Assembly (NCBI GenBank): GCA_029553375.1
Contig: JAKPCH010000039.1
Coordinates: forward strand, 62,001-126,000
Direction: 5' to 3'
Source of the DNA: Deltaproteobacteria bacterium
GTDB lineage: Bacteria; Desulfobacterota; Syntrophia; Syntrophales; UBA8958
Length of the DNA: 64,000 nucleotides
In this document: piece by piece, positions 22,136 to 37,143 of the stretch
Layout of the letters: every line of letters starts with the position of its first letter
Numbering within the stretch: the stretch's first letter is position 1
Position numbers and translations under genes: made by a program
Notes under the pieces: generated by a model
Seen by the model: only the letters and a program-made list of their open reading frames with translations
Database searches by the model: none
What the model was told of the DNA's origin: nothing

Positions 22136-22203
22136 CTCTCCGCCCGAAACAAAAAAGTAGGAGATGGTCACCTCGCGCCGCCATCTCCTCGCTTTCCCAG
22201 AAG

Positions 22204-22512
22204 CTATAGTTTGATCTCCACGTCCACGCCGGCGGAAAGATCGAGCTTCATGAGGGCGTCCACCGTCGATTGCGTGGGATCAATAATGTCGATCAACCGC
22301 TTGTGGGTACGGATCTCGAACTGTTCCCGCGATTTCTTGTCCACGTGGGGCGATCGGTTCACACAAAAACGGTTGATCTCCGTAGGTAGGGGGATTGGCC
22401 CCGCCACGCGGGCCCCCGTGTTCTTAGCCGTCGCTACGATGTCCTCGACGGACCGATCCAGGAGTTTGTAATCGTAGGCCTTAAGGCGAATGCGTATCTT
22501 CTGTTCTTTCAT
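22204..22512 (-). CDS. rpsJ: 30S ribosomal protein S10
   Basis: [40 protein letters not shown]. Confidence 0.97.
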   Translation of the reverse strand: MKEQKIRIRLKAYDYKLLDRSVEDIVATAKNTGARVAGPIPLPTEINRFCVNRSPHVDKKSREQFEIRTHKRLIDIIDPTQSTVDALMKLDLSAGVDVEIKL

Positions 22513-22534
22513 GCCGAATATTTCTTCCTCTGGC

Positions 22535-23728
22535 CTATTCGATCACCTTGCTCACGACGCCGGCGCCGACGGTGCGGCCGCCCTCACGGATGGCGAAACG
22601 GAGCTGTTCCTCCATGGCGATGGGGGTGATCAGCTCGATCTCCAGCTCGACGTTGTCACCGGGCATGACCATCTCCACGCCCTCCGGCAGCTTCACGACC
22701 CCCGTGACGTCCGTCGTCCGGAAATAGAACTGGGGACGATAACCGGAGAAGAACGGCGTGTGACGCCCCCCTTCCTCCTTGGTCAAAACGTAGACCTGGG
22801 CCTTGAACTTGGTATGGGGGGTGATGGAACCCGGTTTGGCCACCACCTGTCCCCTCTCGACCTCCTCCCTCTTGGTGCCGCGCAGGAGGACGCCGATATC
22901 GTCACCGGCCCTGCCTTCGTCGAGGGTCTTGCGGAACATCTCCACCCCCGTACAAACGGTCTTGAAGGTGGGGCGGATACCGACGATCTCGACCTCGTCA
23001 CCGACCTTGATGACACCACGGTCAACCCTGCCCGTCACGACGGTGCCGCGCCCCGAGATACTGAAGACGTCACCGATGGGCATGAGGAAGGGCTTGTCGA
23101 GAACGCGGACGGGTTCGGGGATGTAGTTGTCCACGGCATCCATGAGCTCCCAGATGGACTTGGCATCCTCGGAATCAGGATCATCCGTCTCCAGGGCCTT
23201 GAGGGCCGAACCCCTGATGATGGGCACCTCATCGCCGGGGAACTCGTACTCGTTGAGGAGCTCCCGCAGCTCCAGCTCTACGAGGTCCAACAATTCGGGG
23301 TCGTCGACCAGGTCTACTTTGTTCATATAGACTACCACGTAGGGGACCTGGACCTGACGGGCCAGGAGGATATGTTCCCTAGTCTGGGGCATGGGGCCAT
23401 CGGAGGCGGCTACGACGAGAATCGTTCCATCCATGTGGGCGGCGCCGGAGATCATGTTCTTGATGTAGTCGGCATGTCCGGGGCAATCCACGTGGGCGTA
23501 ATGACGTTTGGCGGTCTCGTACTCCACGTGGCAGATGTTGATGGTAACGCCGCGTTCCTTCTCCTCGGGGGCATTGTCGATGGAATCAAAGGGCCGAAAC
23601 TCGGCGAGACCCTTCTTTGATAGGTGCTTGGTGATCGCCGCGGTCAGGGTCGTCTTTCCATGGTCCACGTGACCGATCGTACCGATGTTCAGATGCGGTT
23701 TCGTCCTTTCAAATTTTTTCTTAGCCAT
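22535..23728 (-). CDS. tuf: Elongation factor Tu
   Basis: [50 protein letters not shown]; start moved to MAKKKF. Confidence 0.97.
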   Translation of the reverse strand: MAKKKFERTKPHLNIGTIGHVDHGKTTLTAAITKHLSKKGLAEFRPFDSIDNAPEEKERGVTINICHVEYETAKRHYAHVDCPGHADYIKNMISGAAHMDGTILVVAASDGPMPQTREHILLARQVQVPYVVVYMNKVDLVDDPELLDLVELELRELLNEYEFPGDEVPIIRGSALKALETDDPDSEDAKSIWELMDAVDNYIPEPVRVLDKPFLMPIGDVFSISGRGTVVTGRVDRGVIKVGDEVEIVGIRPTFKTVCTGVEMFRKTLDEGRAGDDIGVLLRGTKREEVERGQVVAKPGSITPHTKFKAQVYVLTKEEGGRHTPFFSGYRPQFYFRTTDVTGVVKLPEGVEMVMPGDNVELEIELITPIAMEEQLRFAIREGGRTVGAGVVSKVIE

Positions 23729-23801
23729 CTCTCCGTTCCTCCTTCGTCTCTGGAAAAATTCTTTTCTCTGTCTTGACCCCTTGCGAAACCCCCGTTTTCC
23801 A

Positions 23802-24272
23802 TCAGAACCGATAATGGGCAAAGGCCTTGTTGGCCTCCGCCATCTTATGGACGGACTCTTTCTTCTTTATGGCCCCGCCGCGATTGTTTGCGGCGTCGAT
23901 CAGCTCTCCGGCCAATTTCTCCCTCATCGTCTTCTCCGAACGCTCCCGGGCGTTGAGTATCAGCCAGCGGATACCCAAAGCGACGCGGCGGTTGGGCATA
24001 ACCTCCGTGGGGACCTGGTAGGTGGAACCGCCCACCCGGCGTGACTTAACCTCGATTACGGGTTTGACGTTGTTTACCGCCCTCTCGAAGACCTCTACGG
24101 GGGATTCCTTCATGCGTCTCTCGATGATGTCGAAGGCCCCGTAAAGGATGGACTCGGCCGTGCTCTTCTTGCCGTCTCTCATCAGGTTGTTGATGAACTG
24201 GGCCACGAGCTTGTTATGATATTTGGGGTCGGGGATGATCTCCCTCTTTGTCACCTCTCGTCTTCTCGGCAT
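23802..24272 (-). CDS. rpsG: 30S ribosomal protein S7
   Basis: [46 protein letters not shown]; start moved to MPRRR. Confidence 0.96.
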   Translation of the reverse strand: MPRRREVTKREIIPDPKYHNKLVAQFINNLMRDGKKSTAESILYGAFDIIERRMKESPVEVFERAVNNVKPVIEVKSRRVGGSTYQVPTEVMPNRRVALGIRWLILNARERSEKTMREKLAGELIDAANNRGGAIKKKESVHKMAEANKAFAHYRF

Positions 24273-24288
24273 GATCGTCTTCCCTGTA

Positions 24289-24660
24289 TCACTTAGGTTT
24301 CTTGGCGCCGTATTTGGAGCGTCCCTGCCTACGGTCCGCAACGCCCACCGAGTCCAAGGTCCCGCGCACGATATGATAGCGCACACCGGGGAGGTCCTTC
24401 ACCCTGCCCCCCCTCACCAGGACGACGGAGTGCTCCTGAAGGTTGTGGCCCACTCCGGGGATGTAGGAACTGACCTCGTAACCGCTCGTGAGACGAACCC
24501 TGGCCACCTTACGCAGCGCCGAGTTCGGCTTTTTGGGCGTCGTCGTGTACACGCGGACACACACGCCCCGACGCTGAGGCGAACCCGCCAGGGCGGGGGT
24601 TGAGGTCTTGCGTGATATCTTCTGCCTTCCTTTGCGGACTAACTGGTTTATGGTAGGCAT
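24289..24660 (-). CDS. rpsL: 30S ribosomal protein S12
   Basis: [57 protein letters not shown]. Confidence 0.97.
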   Translation of the reverse strand: MPTINQLVRKGRQKISRKTSTPALAGSPQRRGVCVRVYTTTPKKPNSALRKVARVRLTSGYEVSSYIPGVGHNLQEHSVVLVRGGRVKDLPGVRYHIVRGTLDSVGVADRRQGRSKYGAKKPK

Positions 24661-24725
24661 CTATCCTCCCCGTACCTTTTCCTCTGATCAATTGTAACTA
24701 TGGTGCGGCAAAGCCGGGTTTATTA

Positions 24726-27700
24726 TCAATTCACCTTTTCCATGTCAAGCATTTTCTCGGCGGAAGACGTCTCGATCGAGGCGGTTTCCTCCCCCTGGTC
24801 CTTGTCCTTCACCAGGATTCCCAGCTTGCGATACATGGGCAGACCCGTACCGGCGGGGATGAGACGGCCCATGATGACGTTTTCCTTGAGGCCCCTCAGA
24901 TAATCCGTCTTGCCGGCCAGACTGGCCTCCGTCAAGACCCGTGTCGTCTCCTGGAAAGAGGCGGCGGAGATGAAGCTCTGGGTGGAGAGGGAGGCCTTGG
25001 TGATCCCCAGAAGAATTGGCTTTCCGATGGCGGGTCTGCCGCCCTGGGCGATTACCCGTTCGTTTTCTTCCTGGAAGCGGTAGCGTTCCACCTGCTCATC
25101 GGCGATGAACATCGTGTCCCCTGGATCAACGACCTTGACCCTCCTGAGCATCTGACGAACGATCACCTCCATGTGCTTGTCGTTGATCTTCACGCCCTGG
25201 AGTCGGTAAACCTCCTGGACCTCGTCCACGAGGTAACGGGCCAGTTCTTTTTCTCCCTTGATGGCCAGAAGGTCGTGGGGGTTATGGTCACCGGCCATGA
25301 GGGGCTCTCCTTCGGAGACGCGATCCCCCTCCTGAACGCTCACGTGTTTACCCTTGGGGATCAGGTACTCCTTCTCCTCGCCGCTGTCAGGGGTAATGAT
25401 CACCTTACGCTTCCCTTTGGTATCCTTGCCGTAGGAGACAACTCCCTTGATCTCGCTGATTACGGCGTACTCCTTGGGCTTTCTCGCCTCGAAAAGTTCG
25501 GCCACCCGGGGCAGACCACCGGTGATGTCCTTCGTCTTCGTCGTCTCCCGGGGAATCTTGGCGATGATATCCCCGGCGCTCACCTTGTCTCCCTCTGCGA
25601 CCACGATGTTGGCCCCCACGGGGAGAAGGTGACGCGCCACGGAATTCGTCCCGGGGACCTTCGCCGTCTTCCCGCTCTGGTCCTTGATGGAGACCCGGGG
25701 GCGCAGATCGGTGCCCTTGAACTCGATGATGACCTTACGGGAGAGCCCCGTCATCTCATCGACCTGTTCCTGCATCGTCTTGCCCTCGATGATGTCGCCG
25801 TACTTGATGGTTCCGTCCACCTCGGCCAGTATGGGTATGGAGAAGGGATCCCACTCGGCGATGAGGGTGGCCGGTGTCTCCTGGCCCGTCTTGGGATCCT
25901 TGCTGGGCCCCCTGACGAAATCCCCTTCCTTTACCTTCAGATGGGCCCCGTACGGAACGGGATACCTGCCGCGGCTCCTCCCCTGATCATCAAGGACGTG
26001 GACCTCACCGTTGCGGGTCATTACGACGAGATCACCCGTCTTGGAGACGACGGGATTGAGATTGACGAACTTGATCGTACCGTCGTGCCGGGCCTGAAGG
26101 GTGGAATGCTCCTCGAACTTGGCCATTCCGCCGATGTGGAAGGTCCTCATCGTCAACTGCGTCCCCGGCTCTCCGATAGACTGGGCGGCGATGATCCCCA
26201 CGGCCTCACCGATGTTGACCAAGTGCCCCCTGGCGAGATCGCGGCCGTAACACATGGCGCAGACGCCGAATTTCGATTTGCAGGTCAGGACGGAGCGGAT
26301 ACCGACCTTCTCGATGCCCGCCTTGTCGATCTTCTCCGCCAGGGTCTCGTCTATCTCCTGATTGGCCCTGACGATCACCTCGCCCGTGTAGGGGTCTTTG
26401 ATCTCGTCGAGGGCGACCCTACCCAGGACGCGCTCCCCTGCCGTCTCGATGATCTCGCCGCCTTCCATGAGGGCGGACACGTAGATGCCGTCGATGGTAC
26501 CGCAATCCTCCTCCGTGATGATGCAGTCCTGGGCCACGTCCACAAGGCGACGGGTCAGGTAACCGGAATTGGCCGTTTTAAGGGCCGTGTCGGCCAACCC
26601 CTTGCGGGCGCCGTGGGTGGAGATGAAGTATTGAAGGACCGTGAGACCTTCACGGAAGTTGGCGGTGATGGGCGTCTCGATGATCTCCCCCGACGGTTTC
26701 GCCATGAGACCCCTCATGCCGGCCAGCTGTCTGATCTGGGCGGCCGAACCCCGCGCACCGGAGTCCGCCATCATGAAGATGGGGTTGAAACTCTCCACCA
26801 ACTTCTCCTCACCCGAGGGGGTGACGACCTTCGTCTTCTGGATACCCGCCATCATCTCAGCGGCGATACTCTCCGTCGCCTTGTTCCACACGTCGATGAC
26901 CATGTTGTAACGTTCACCGTCCGTGATGGTGCCATCCATGTACTGTCTATGAATCTTCATGACGTCCCGGTCGGCCTTCTTCACGATCTCCTTCTTGTTC
27001 TCCGGGATGACCATGTTGTGGATGGCGATGGAGGCTCCCGACAGGGTGGCGTATTTGAACCCGAGGTCCTTCAGGCGGTCGGCCAAGATGACCGTCGTCT
27101 TCGCCCCGCACAACCGATAGCAGTGATCGATGAGGTTGGCGAGCTCCTTCTTGTTCATCAATTTGTTTATGTAGTCGAAGGGTATCTCCTCGGGAACGAT
27201 CTCGGACAAGACCACCCGGCCGGCCGTGGTTTCCTTCATCTCACCGCCGATCCTCACCTTGATGCGGGCATGGAGATCGATGACACCGTTGTCCAGAGCG
27301 CTGCGGACCTCTTCGGGCCCGGCGAAGGTCATCCCCTCACCGAGGACATCCGATTTCTCGCGGGTGAGATAATATATGCCCAACACGATATCCTGGCTCG
27401 GAATGATGATGGGTTTCCCGTTGGCGGGTGAGAGGATGTTGTTCGTGGACATCATCAAAACCCGGGCCTCCGTCTGGGCCTCTATCGACAGAGGAACATG
27501 AACGGCCATCTGATCGCCGTCGAAATCGGCATTGAAGGCCGTGCAGACCAGGGGGTGAAGCTGGATGGCCTTGCCCTCGATCAGGATGGGTTCAAAGGCC
27601 TGGATGCCGAGACGGTGGAGAGTCGGCGCCCTGTTGAGAAGGATGGGGTATTCCCTCACCACCTCGTCCAGGGCGTCCCAAACCTCTGCCGTTTCCCGCT

Positions 27701-28922
27701 CGACCATCTTTTTGGCGCTCTTTACCGTCGTGACGAATCCCTTTTCCATCAGGCGGTTGTAGACGAAGGGTTTGAACAGCTCCAGGGCCATCTTCTTGGG
27801 CAGACCGCACTGGTGGAGGCGAAGATCGGGCCCCACGGTGATGACGGAACGACCCGAATAATCCACCCTCTTCCCCAGGAGGTTCTGGCGGAAACGCCCC
27901 TGCTTCCCTTTCAGCATATCGGAGAGGGATCTTAACGGGCGCTTGTTGGTTCCCGTGATCGCCCTGCCGCGCCTCCCGTTGTCGAACAGGACGTCAACCG
28001 CCTCTTGGAGCATGCGCTTCTCATTGCGTATGATGATCTCCGGCGCATTGAGCTCCATGAGCCTCTTGAGCCTGTTGTTGCGGTTTATGACACGGCGGTA
28101 AAGATCGTTGAGGTCCGAAGTGGCGAAGCGACCTCCGTCCAGGGGGACGAGGGGCCTCAAATCCGGCGGGATGACGGGAAGGACCGTCAGGATCATCCAC
28201 TCCGGTCTGTTACCGGACTTCCTCAACGCCTCGATCACCTTCAGGCGTTTGATGAGTTTTTTCTTCTTCGTGTCCGAGGTTACCGTTTTGAGTTCTTCGC
28301 GCAGCTCCTTGTCCAGCTCCTCGAGGTTCACCTCCTCCAGAAGCTTCCGGACGGCCTCGGCCCCGATGCCCGCCTCAAAGGCGTCCTCTCCGTATTGTTC
28401 CTTCAGGTCGTGGAGCTCCTCCTCCGTGAGGAGATCTTTCTTCTTGAGGGGCGTGTTCTTCGGGTCAAGGACGATCCAGGACTCGAAGTAGAGGACCTTC
28501 TCCAGCTCCTTGAGGGTGAGGTCGAGGACATTGCCGATCCTGCTGGGCAGACTCTTCAGGAACCAGATGTGGGCCACGGGCGTCGCCAGCTTGATGTGCC
28601 CCATCCGCTCCCTGCGGACCTTGGACTGGATGACCTCGACACCGCATTTCTCGCAGATCACCCCGCGGTGCTTCATCCTCTTGTAGCGACCGCAGAGGCA
28701 CTCGTAGTCCTTCACGGGTCCGAAGATCTTGGCGCAGAACAACCCGTCCCGTTCCGGCTTGAAGGTACGGTAATTTATCGTCTCCGGTTTCTTCACCTCA
28801 CCGTTGCTGTTCGGTCTCGCCGACCATTCGAGGATCTTCTCCGGCGAGGCGATGGAGATGCGAATGGCGTTGAAACGGATGGGATCCTTGGGTTTCTCAA
28901 AATATGTGAAAACGTCTTCCAC
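24726..28922 (-). CDS. rpoC: DNA-directed RNA polymerase subunit beta'
   Basis: [23 protein letters not shown] zinc finger; [12 protein letters not shown] catalytic motif; [13 protein letters not shown]. Confidence 0.98.
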   Translation of the reverse strand: MEDVFTYFEKPKDPIRFNAIRISIASPEKILEWSARPNSNGEVKKPETINYRTFKPERDGLFCAKIFGPVKDYECLCGRYKRMKHRGVICEKCGVEVIQSKVRRERMGHIKLATPVAHIWFLKSLPSRIGNVLDLTLKELEKVLYFESWIVLDPKNTPLKKKDLLTEEELHDLKEQYGEDAFEAGIGAEAVRKLLEEVNLEELDKELREELKTVTSDTKKKKLIKRLKVIEALRKSGNRPEWMILTVLPVIPPDLRPLVPLDGGRFATSDLNDLYRRVINRNNRLKRLMELNAPEIIIRNEKRMLQEAVDVLFDNGRRGRAITGTNKRPLRSLSDMLKGKQGRFRQNLLGKRVDYSGRSVITVGPDLRLHQCGLPKKMALELFKPFVYNRLMEKGFVTTVKSAKKMVERETAEVWDALDEVVREYPILLNRAPTLHRLGIQAFEPILIEGKAIQLHPLVCTAFNADFDGDQMAVHVPLSIEAQTEARVLMMSTNNILSPANGKPIIIPSQDIVLGIYYLTREKSDVLGEGMTFAGPEEVRSALDNGVIDLHARIKVRIGGEMKETTAGRVVLSEIVPEEIPFDYINKLMNKKELANLIDHCYRLCGAKTTVILADRLKDLGFKYATLSGASIAIHNMVIPENKKEIVKKADRDVMKIHRQYMDGTITDGERYNMVIDVWNKATESIAAEMMAGIQKTKVVTPSGEEKLVESFNPIFMMADSGARGSAAQIRQLAGMRGLMAKPSGEIIETPITANFREGLTVLQYFISTHGARKGLADTALKTANSGYLTRRLVDVAQDCIITEEDCGTIDGIYVSALMEGGEIIETAGERVLGRVALDEIKDPYTGEVIVRANQEIDETLAEKIDKAGIEKVGIRSVLTCKSKFGVCAMCYGRDLARGHLVNIGEAVGIIAAQSIGEPGTQLTMRTFHIGGMAKFEEHSTLQARHDGTIKFVNLNPVVSKTGDLVVMTRNGEVHVLDDQGRSRGRYPVPYGAHLKVKEGDFVRGPSKDPKTGQETPATLIAEWDPFSIPILAEVDGTIKYGDIIEGKTMQEQVDEMTGLSRKVIIEFKGTDLRPRVSIKDQSGKTAKVPGTNSVARHLLPVGANIVVAEGDKVSAGDIIAKIPRETTKTKDITGGLPRVAELFEARKPKEYAVISEIKGVVSYGKDTKGKRKVIITPDSGEEKEYLIPKGKHVSVQEGDRVSEGEPLMAGDHNPHDLLAIKGEKELARYLVDEVQEVYRLQGVKINDKHMEVIVRQMLRRVKVVDPGDTMFIADEQVERYRFQEENERVIAQGGRPAIGKPILLGITKASLSTQSFISAASFQETTRVLTEASLAGKTDYLRGLKENVIMGRLIPAGTGLPMYRKLGILVKDKDQGEETASIETSSAEKMLDMEKVN

Positions 28923-28937
28923 GGATTATCCTCCTCG

Positions 28938-33029
<4,092 letters not shown>

Positions 33030-33072
33030 AGTGTCCTTTCGGTACCTCGCAAAAAACGCCGGACAAATAAAG

Positions 33073-33105
33073 ACAAGTTGCCCGGGGTAACCGCGGGCAA
33101 CTTGT
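33073..33105 (-). promoter_or_regulatory. rplL-rpoB intercistronic hairpin (putative attenuator or RNA processing site)
   Basis: Minus strand ACAAGTTGCCCG-CGGTTACCC-CGGGCAACTTGT: perfect 12-bp stem, no strong U-tract. Confidence 0.65.
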
Positions 33106-33136
33106 TAAAACCACTCCTTGAAAGAACCGGCCTTCT

Positions 33137-33526
33137 TTATTTGATCTCGACGGTACCGCCGACTTCTTCGATTTTCTTTTTAATGTCGGCGGCCTCCTCT
33201 TTTGAGACACCTTCCTTTATCGGCTTCGGCACGCCTTCCACGAGATCCTTGGCCTCTTTTAGACCCAATCCCGTAATGGCCCTGACCACCTTGATCACCT
33301 GGATCTTCTGGTCACCGAAACCCGTTAGGATGGCATCAAACTCCGTCTTCTCCTCTTCCTGGACGGCCGGTTCCGCCCCCGGTGCCGCCACCGCCGCCAC
33401 TGCCACGGGGGCCGCTGCGGACACACCGAACCGCTGCTCCAGTTCCTTGACCAGTTCCGAAAGCTCCAGAACGGTCATCGACTCAATGAACTTTACGACG
33501 TCTTCCTTGGTAATTTCGCTTGCCAT
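33137..33526 (-). CDS. rplL: 50S ribosomal protein L7/L12
   Basis: [54 protein letters not shown]; start moved to MASEITKED. Confidence 0.97.
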   Translation of the reverse strand: MASEITKEDVVKFIESMTVLELSELVKELEQRFGVSAAAPVAVAAVAAPGAEPAVQEEEKTEFDAILTGFGDQKIQVIKVVRAITGLGLKEAKDLVEGVPKPIKEGVSKEEAADIKKKIEEVGGTVEIK

Positions 33527-33551
33527 GATCTCTATCCCTTCCTCGTAAGTT

Positions 33552-34076
33552 TTAAATAGCCTGTTCTTTCTTCTCACGATAGGCCTGCAGGACTTGGACT
33601 AGTCCCCTCGGCACGGCACTGAGGACATTTACCAAGCTCGCCTGGACACCCACCATGACGGAGAGGAGTTTCGCCAGTAGTACTTCCCGGCTGGGCAGGG
33701 TAGAGAGGGCGTTCAATTGATCCTTCGTGAGGATCTTACCGTCCAAGACCCCTGCCTTGAACTCGACTTCGGCGTTCTTTTTCGCAAAATCGACGAGAAC
33801 CTTCGCCGGTTCAACCACATCTCCCTTGGTCATGACGAGAGCCAGGGGACCCTTCAGACTGTCCTTGACGACGCTTAGGTCGGTCCCCTCCGAAGCGATC
33901 CTGAGAAGGGTGTTCTTCACCACCCTCAATTCCGCATCGGCTTTCCCGAGGTTGCGGCGGAGCACCGTGAGACGCTCCACATCCAAACCGCTGTAGGTCG
34001 TCAGCACGGCCAGTTTCACTCCCCGGAGCCGGTCGTGCAGTTCGGCCACCACTTTTTCTTTAGTCTTTCGATCCAA
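33552..34076 (-). CDS. rplJ: 50S ribosomal protein L10
   Basis: TTG start at 34076 preceded by [73 protein letters not shown]. Confidence 0.94.
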   Translation of the reverse strand: MDRKTKEKVVAELHDRLRGVKLAVLTTYSGLDVERLTVLRRNLGKADAELRVVKNTLLRIASEGTDLSVVKDSLKGPLALVMTKGDVVEPAKVLVDFAKKNAEVEFKAGVLDGKILTKDQLNALSTLPSREVLLAKLLSVMVGVQASLVNVLSAVPRGLVQVLQAYREKKEQAI

Positions 34077-34100
34077 ACCCCGACCTCCTTTCCGTCGCAA

Positions 34101-34260
34101 CCGCCGTTAAAAAAAAAAACGCCACCATCGGCACCGGCGGCCCGACGTATCGAAAGCCCGAGAAAGCAGCGGCCTGAAGGATAAGATCATCTCAGCGACT
34201 TACCTTTTCCGTCTCGGCGGGCCGAAAGACGATTCGTTTAAACCTCAGTACCCGCTGTCT
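34101..34260 (-). promoter_or_regulatory. Putative ribosomal protein L10 leader with attenuator in rplA-rplJ intergenic
   Basis: Long intergenic (34077..34281) containing GCGGG...CCCGCCGAGACGG pairing and a hairpin GCCGCC-GGTGCCGAT-GGTGGC followed by a U11 tract (110-140 of 34 kb); location typical of L10 leaders. Confidence 0.6.
34109..34142 (-). terminator. Attenuator-like intrinsic terminator upstream of rplJ
   Basis: Minus strand GCCGCCGGTGCCGATGGTGGCG followed by 11 Ts. Confidence 0.65.
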
Positions 34261-34281
34261 CAGACTTCTCTTGAACTTAAA

Positions 34282-34980
34282 TTAGATGTTTTTCACGCTC
34301 AGGGGATCAACCTTGATCCCCGGCCCCATTGTCGTGGAAAGGGCAATCCCCTTAAGATAGGTCCCTTTGCTCGAGGCGGGCTTCAGTTTCAGAATCGTCT
34401 CAATGACCGCCATGATGTTCTCCATGAGCTTGTCCGCCCCGAAAGAAACCTTGCCCACGGGCGTATGGACAATCCCGGCCTTCTCGACCCGAAACTCCAC
34501 CTTGCCCGCCTTCAACTCCTGAACGGCACGGGCCACGTCAAAGGTGACTGTACCCACCTTGGGGTTCGGCATCAGTCCCCGGGGACCAAGGATCTTGCCC
34601 AGTTTACCTACGGCCCCCATCATGTCCGGCGTCGCCACGGCCCGGTCGAACTCCAACCACCCGCCTTTTATCTTTTCGATGACGTCGTCGGCACCGACGA
34701 TATCAGCACCCGCCTCCAGGGCCTCCTTCTCCTTATCTCCCTTGGCGAAGACAAGGACCCGAACGGTCTTGCCCAAACCGTGAGGCAAAACAACGCTGCC
34801 CCTCACCATCTGGTCGGCGTGCTGGGGATTGACCCCCAGTCTGATAGCCGTGTCCACGGTCTCGTCGAACTTGGCCCGAGCCGTGGACAGAACCAGCTCC
34901 ACCGCTTCCCTGAGAGGGTAACGCTTCCCCGGCGTGACCTTCTTCTTTACCTCCAAGTAGCTCTTCCCTTTTGAGGACAT
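34282..34980 (-). CDS. rplA: 50S ribosomal protein L1
   Basis: [61 protein letters not shown]. Confidence 0.97.
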   Translation of the reverse strand: MSSKGKSYLEVKKKVTPGKRYPLREAVELVLSTARAKFDETVDTAIRLGVNPQHADQMVRGSVVLPHGLGKTVRVLVFAKGDKEKEALEAGADIVGADDVIEKIKGGWLEFDRAVATPDMMGAVGKLGKILGPRGLMPNPKVGTVTFDVARAVQELKAGKVEFRVEKAGIVHTPVGKVSFGADKLMENIMAVIETILKLKPASSKGTYLKGIALSTTMGPGIKVDPLSVKNI

Positions 34981-35005
34981 ATCCTAACCCCGCATCACCT
35001 TGAGT

Positions 35006-35431
35006 TTATCCTTCCACTACTATTCCCATGGATCTGGCCGTCCCCTCTATGATCCGCACCGCCGCATCCATGTCCACTGCGTTGAGGTCGTTAAACTTCA
35101 GCTCGGCGATCTCGCGAACCTGTTTGCTCGTCACCTTGCCCACCACCTCTTTCTTGGGATCCCCCGAACCCTTGGCTATTTTGGCCGCCTGCTTCAAAAG
35201 GACGGACGCCGGCGGTGTCTTGGTGACGAAGGTAAAAGAACGATCGGCGTACACGGTAATAACGACGGGGATTACCATCCCTTCCTGGTTCTGGGTCATG
35301 GCATTGTAAGCCTTACAGAACTCCATGATGTTGACACCGTGCTGCCCCAGGGCGGGACCGATGGGGGGGGAGGGGGTTGCCTTCCCCGCTTTGATCTGAA
35401 GTTTGATGTTTGCGATAACTTTTTTTGCCAT
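35006..35431 (-). CDS. rplK: 50S ribosomal protein L11
   Basis: [44 protein letters not shown]. Confidence 0.97.
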   Translation of the reverse strand: MAKKVIANIKLQIKAGKATPSPPIGPALGQHGVNIMEFCKAYNAMTQNQEGMVIPVVITVYADRSFTFVTKTPPASVLLKQAAKIAKGSGDPKKEVVGKVTSKQVREIAELKFNDLNAVDMDAAVRIIEGTARSMGIVVEG

Positions 35432-35468
35432 AACTTATGTCATCCCCCTCAAGGATTGTGACGTCGTC

Positions 35469-35999
35469 TCAGCTCTGAACCACCTGAATGAAATCCAGCT
35501 CCACCGGGGTGGAACGACCGAAAATGCTGACGATGACCCTCAGTTTGCCCTTTTCCGGCTTGACTTCGTCGATGACCCCCTCGAAGTTGGTGAAAGGGCC
35601 ATCGATAATCCGCACATGATCCCCGACGTCGAATTTAAATTTCGGCTTCGGTTTCAGAGTCCCCTCGTCGATACGGGTCCGAAGCATTTCCACGTCCTTG
35701 TCCTGGATGGGCGACGGTTTATCCTTGCTGCCTATGAAACCCGTGACCTTGGGGGTGTTTTTCACGAGGTGCCAGGTCTCATCGTTCAGCTCCATGCGGA
35801 CAAGAATATAGCCGGGGAAGAATTTTCTCTTCGAGGTCTTCTTTTCCCCGGAGACAAGCTCCACCACATCCTCTTCAGGTATGAGAACATCGGAAAAGTA
35901 TTCCTGTTTTCCCGCCGCCTGGACGCGTTCCATAAGGGACCGTTTGACGCGGTTCTCAAAGCCTGAATATGTGTGGACCACGTACCAGCGGTGTGCCAT
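35469..35999 (-). CDS. nusG: Transcription termination/antitermination protein NusG
   Basis: [61 protein letters not shown]. Confidence 0.97.
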   Translation of the reverse strand: MAHRWYVVHTYSGFENRVKRSLMERVQAAGKQEYFSDVLIPEEDVVELVSGEKKTSKRKFFPGYILVRMELNDETWHLVKNTPKVTGFIGSKDKPSPIQDKDVEMLRTRIDEGTLKPKPKFKFDVGDHVRIIDGPFTNFEGVIDEVKPEKGKLRVIVSIFGRSTPVELDFIQVVQS

Positions 36000-36005
36000 G
36001 AAAGT

Positions 36006-36209
36006 CTAACCCAGCAGAAGTTTTACGAGTTTGGTGAGACCGAAATCGACGATGCCGAGAAAGGAAGAAACGACGAAAACGACGACAATCACCACGGCCG
36101 TGGACGCCAGGGCCTGTTTCGGTGTCGGCCATGTGACCTTGCGCAACTCCATGCGGGCCTCTTTGAGAAAAACCAGGGCCTTCTGAGCCCAAATCTTTAT
36201 TTTATCCAT
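36006..36209 (-). CDS. secE: Preprotein translocase subunit SecE
   Basis: FLKEARMELRKVTWPTPKQALASTAVVIVVVFVVSSFLGIVDFGLTKLV. Confidence 0.95.
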   Translation of the reverse strand: MDKIKIWAQKALVFLKEARMELRKVTWPTPKQALASTAVVIVVVFVVSSFLGIVDFGLTKLVKLLLG

Positions 36210-36256
36210 AAAAAGCGACCGCTGTATCTAAACCGGACGGACCGGTCGTTTTCAAA

Positions 36257-36333
36257 TGGCAGGCCAGGAGGGACTCGAACCCCCAGCATCCGGATTTGGA
36301 GTCCGGCGCTCTATCCATTAGAGCTACTGGCCT
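36257..36333 (-). tRNA. tRNA-Trp (CCA)
   Basis: Minus strand AGGCCAGTAGCTCTAATGG...CCGGA-CT-CCA-AA-TCCGG...GGTTCGAGTCC...CTGGCCTGCCA; encoded CCA. Confidence 0.93.
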
Positions 36334-36371
36334 GTTTTTTCTCAGCTAGGTGATTTATTTCCGGGACTACC

Positions 36372-36521
36372 TTACTTCGTCTCACGGTGAACCTTGTGGG
36401 AACGGCAGAACTTGCAGTACTTTTTCAGCTCCAGGCGTCCCTGCATGGTCCTTTTGTTTTTCGTAGTCGTGTAGTTCTTCTGCTTGCATTCCGTACAGGC
36501 AAGGGTGATTATGGTTCTCAT
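36372..36521 (-). CDS. rpmG: 50S ribosomal protein L33 (zinc-binding; below ORF-track cutoff)
   Basis: Manual translation: [49 protein letters not shown]. Confidence 0.95.
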   Translation of the reverse strand: MRTIITLACTECKQKNYTTTKNKRTMQGRLELKKYCKFCRSHKVHRETK

Positions 36522-36546
36522 GACCCGATATCCCTTTTTCAAAATA

Positions 36547-36622
36547 TGGAGCCCACGACCAGGATTGAACTGGTGACCTCATCCTTACCAAGGATGTGCT
36601 CTACCTACTGAGCTACGTGGGC
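36547..36622 (-). tRNA. tRNA-Thr (GGT)
   Basis: GCCCACGTAGCTCAGTAGG...CATCC-TT-GGT-AA-GGATG...GTTCAATCC...CGTGGGCTCCA. Confidence 0.93.
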
Positions 36623-36671
36623 CTCTTGTGATGACGCCGGCGAAATCTCTCCCCCGCGAATTCTCGTCGGA

Positions 36672-36747
36672 TGGAGCGGGAAACGGGATTCGAACCCGCG
36701 ACCCTCAGCTTGGAAGGCTGATGCTCTAGCCACTGAGCTACTCCCGC
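36672..36747 (-). tRNA. tRNA-Gly (TCC)
   Basis: GCGGGAGTAGCTCAGTGG...TCAGC-CT-TCC-AA-GCTGA...GGTTCGAATCC...TCCCGCTCCA. Confidence 0.93.
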
Positions 36748-36816
36748 TCGCCGGATCTCCCTTTCAGATCCCTTTCCCAGGCCGCGGCCGCCATGGGGAG
36801 AGATCGTCCCATTCCA

Positions 36817-36903
<87 letters not shown>

Positions 36904-36921
36904 TGTGATACGTCTAACAGA

Positions 36922-36996
36922 TGGAGCTGGCGATGGGATTCGAACCCGCAACCTGCTGATTACAAATCAGCTGCTCTACCGTTGAGCTACGCCAGC
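36922..36996 (-). tRNA. tRNA-Thr (TGT)
   Basis: GCTGGCGTAGCTCAACGG...GCTGA-TT-TGT-AA-TCAGC...GGTTCGAATCC...CGCCAGCTCCA. Confidence 0.93.
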
Positions 36997-37082
36997 GGGG
37001 TATCACCAAATACACAAACAATTTCAATGATCTGCCCCTTGGACCGCCCTCAATACCAAAAGACAGGCAATGCGAATTGGGA

Positions 37083-37111
37083 ATCCTAATTTTATTGTCC
37101 CCTTTTGTCAA
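37083..37111 (-). promoter_or_regulatory. Putative sigma70-type promoter for the tRNA-secE-nusG-rpl-rpoBC operon
   Basis: Minus strand TTGACA-17 bp-TAGGAT just upstream of tRNA-Thr. Confidence 0.65.
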
Positions 37112-37143
37112 GTCTTTTTTTGCCTGAGATCCCTTTATTGAGA

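Noticed and set aside
25173-27431. 752-aa ORF on + strand opposite rpoC
   Set aside because: Shadow ORF of rpoC reading frame; composition biased (L/D/G/H/R) with no domain signature.
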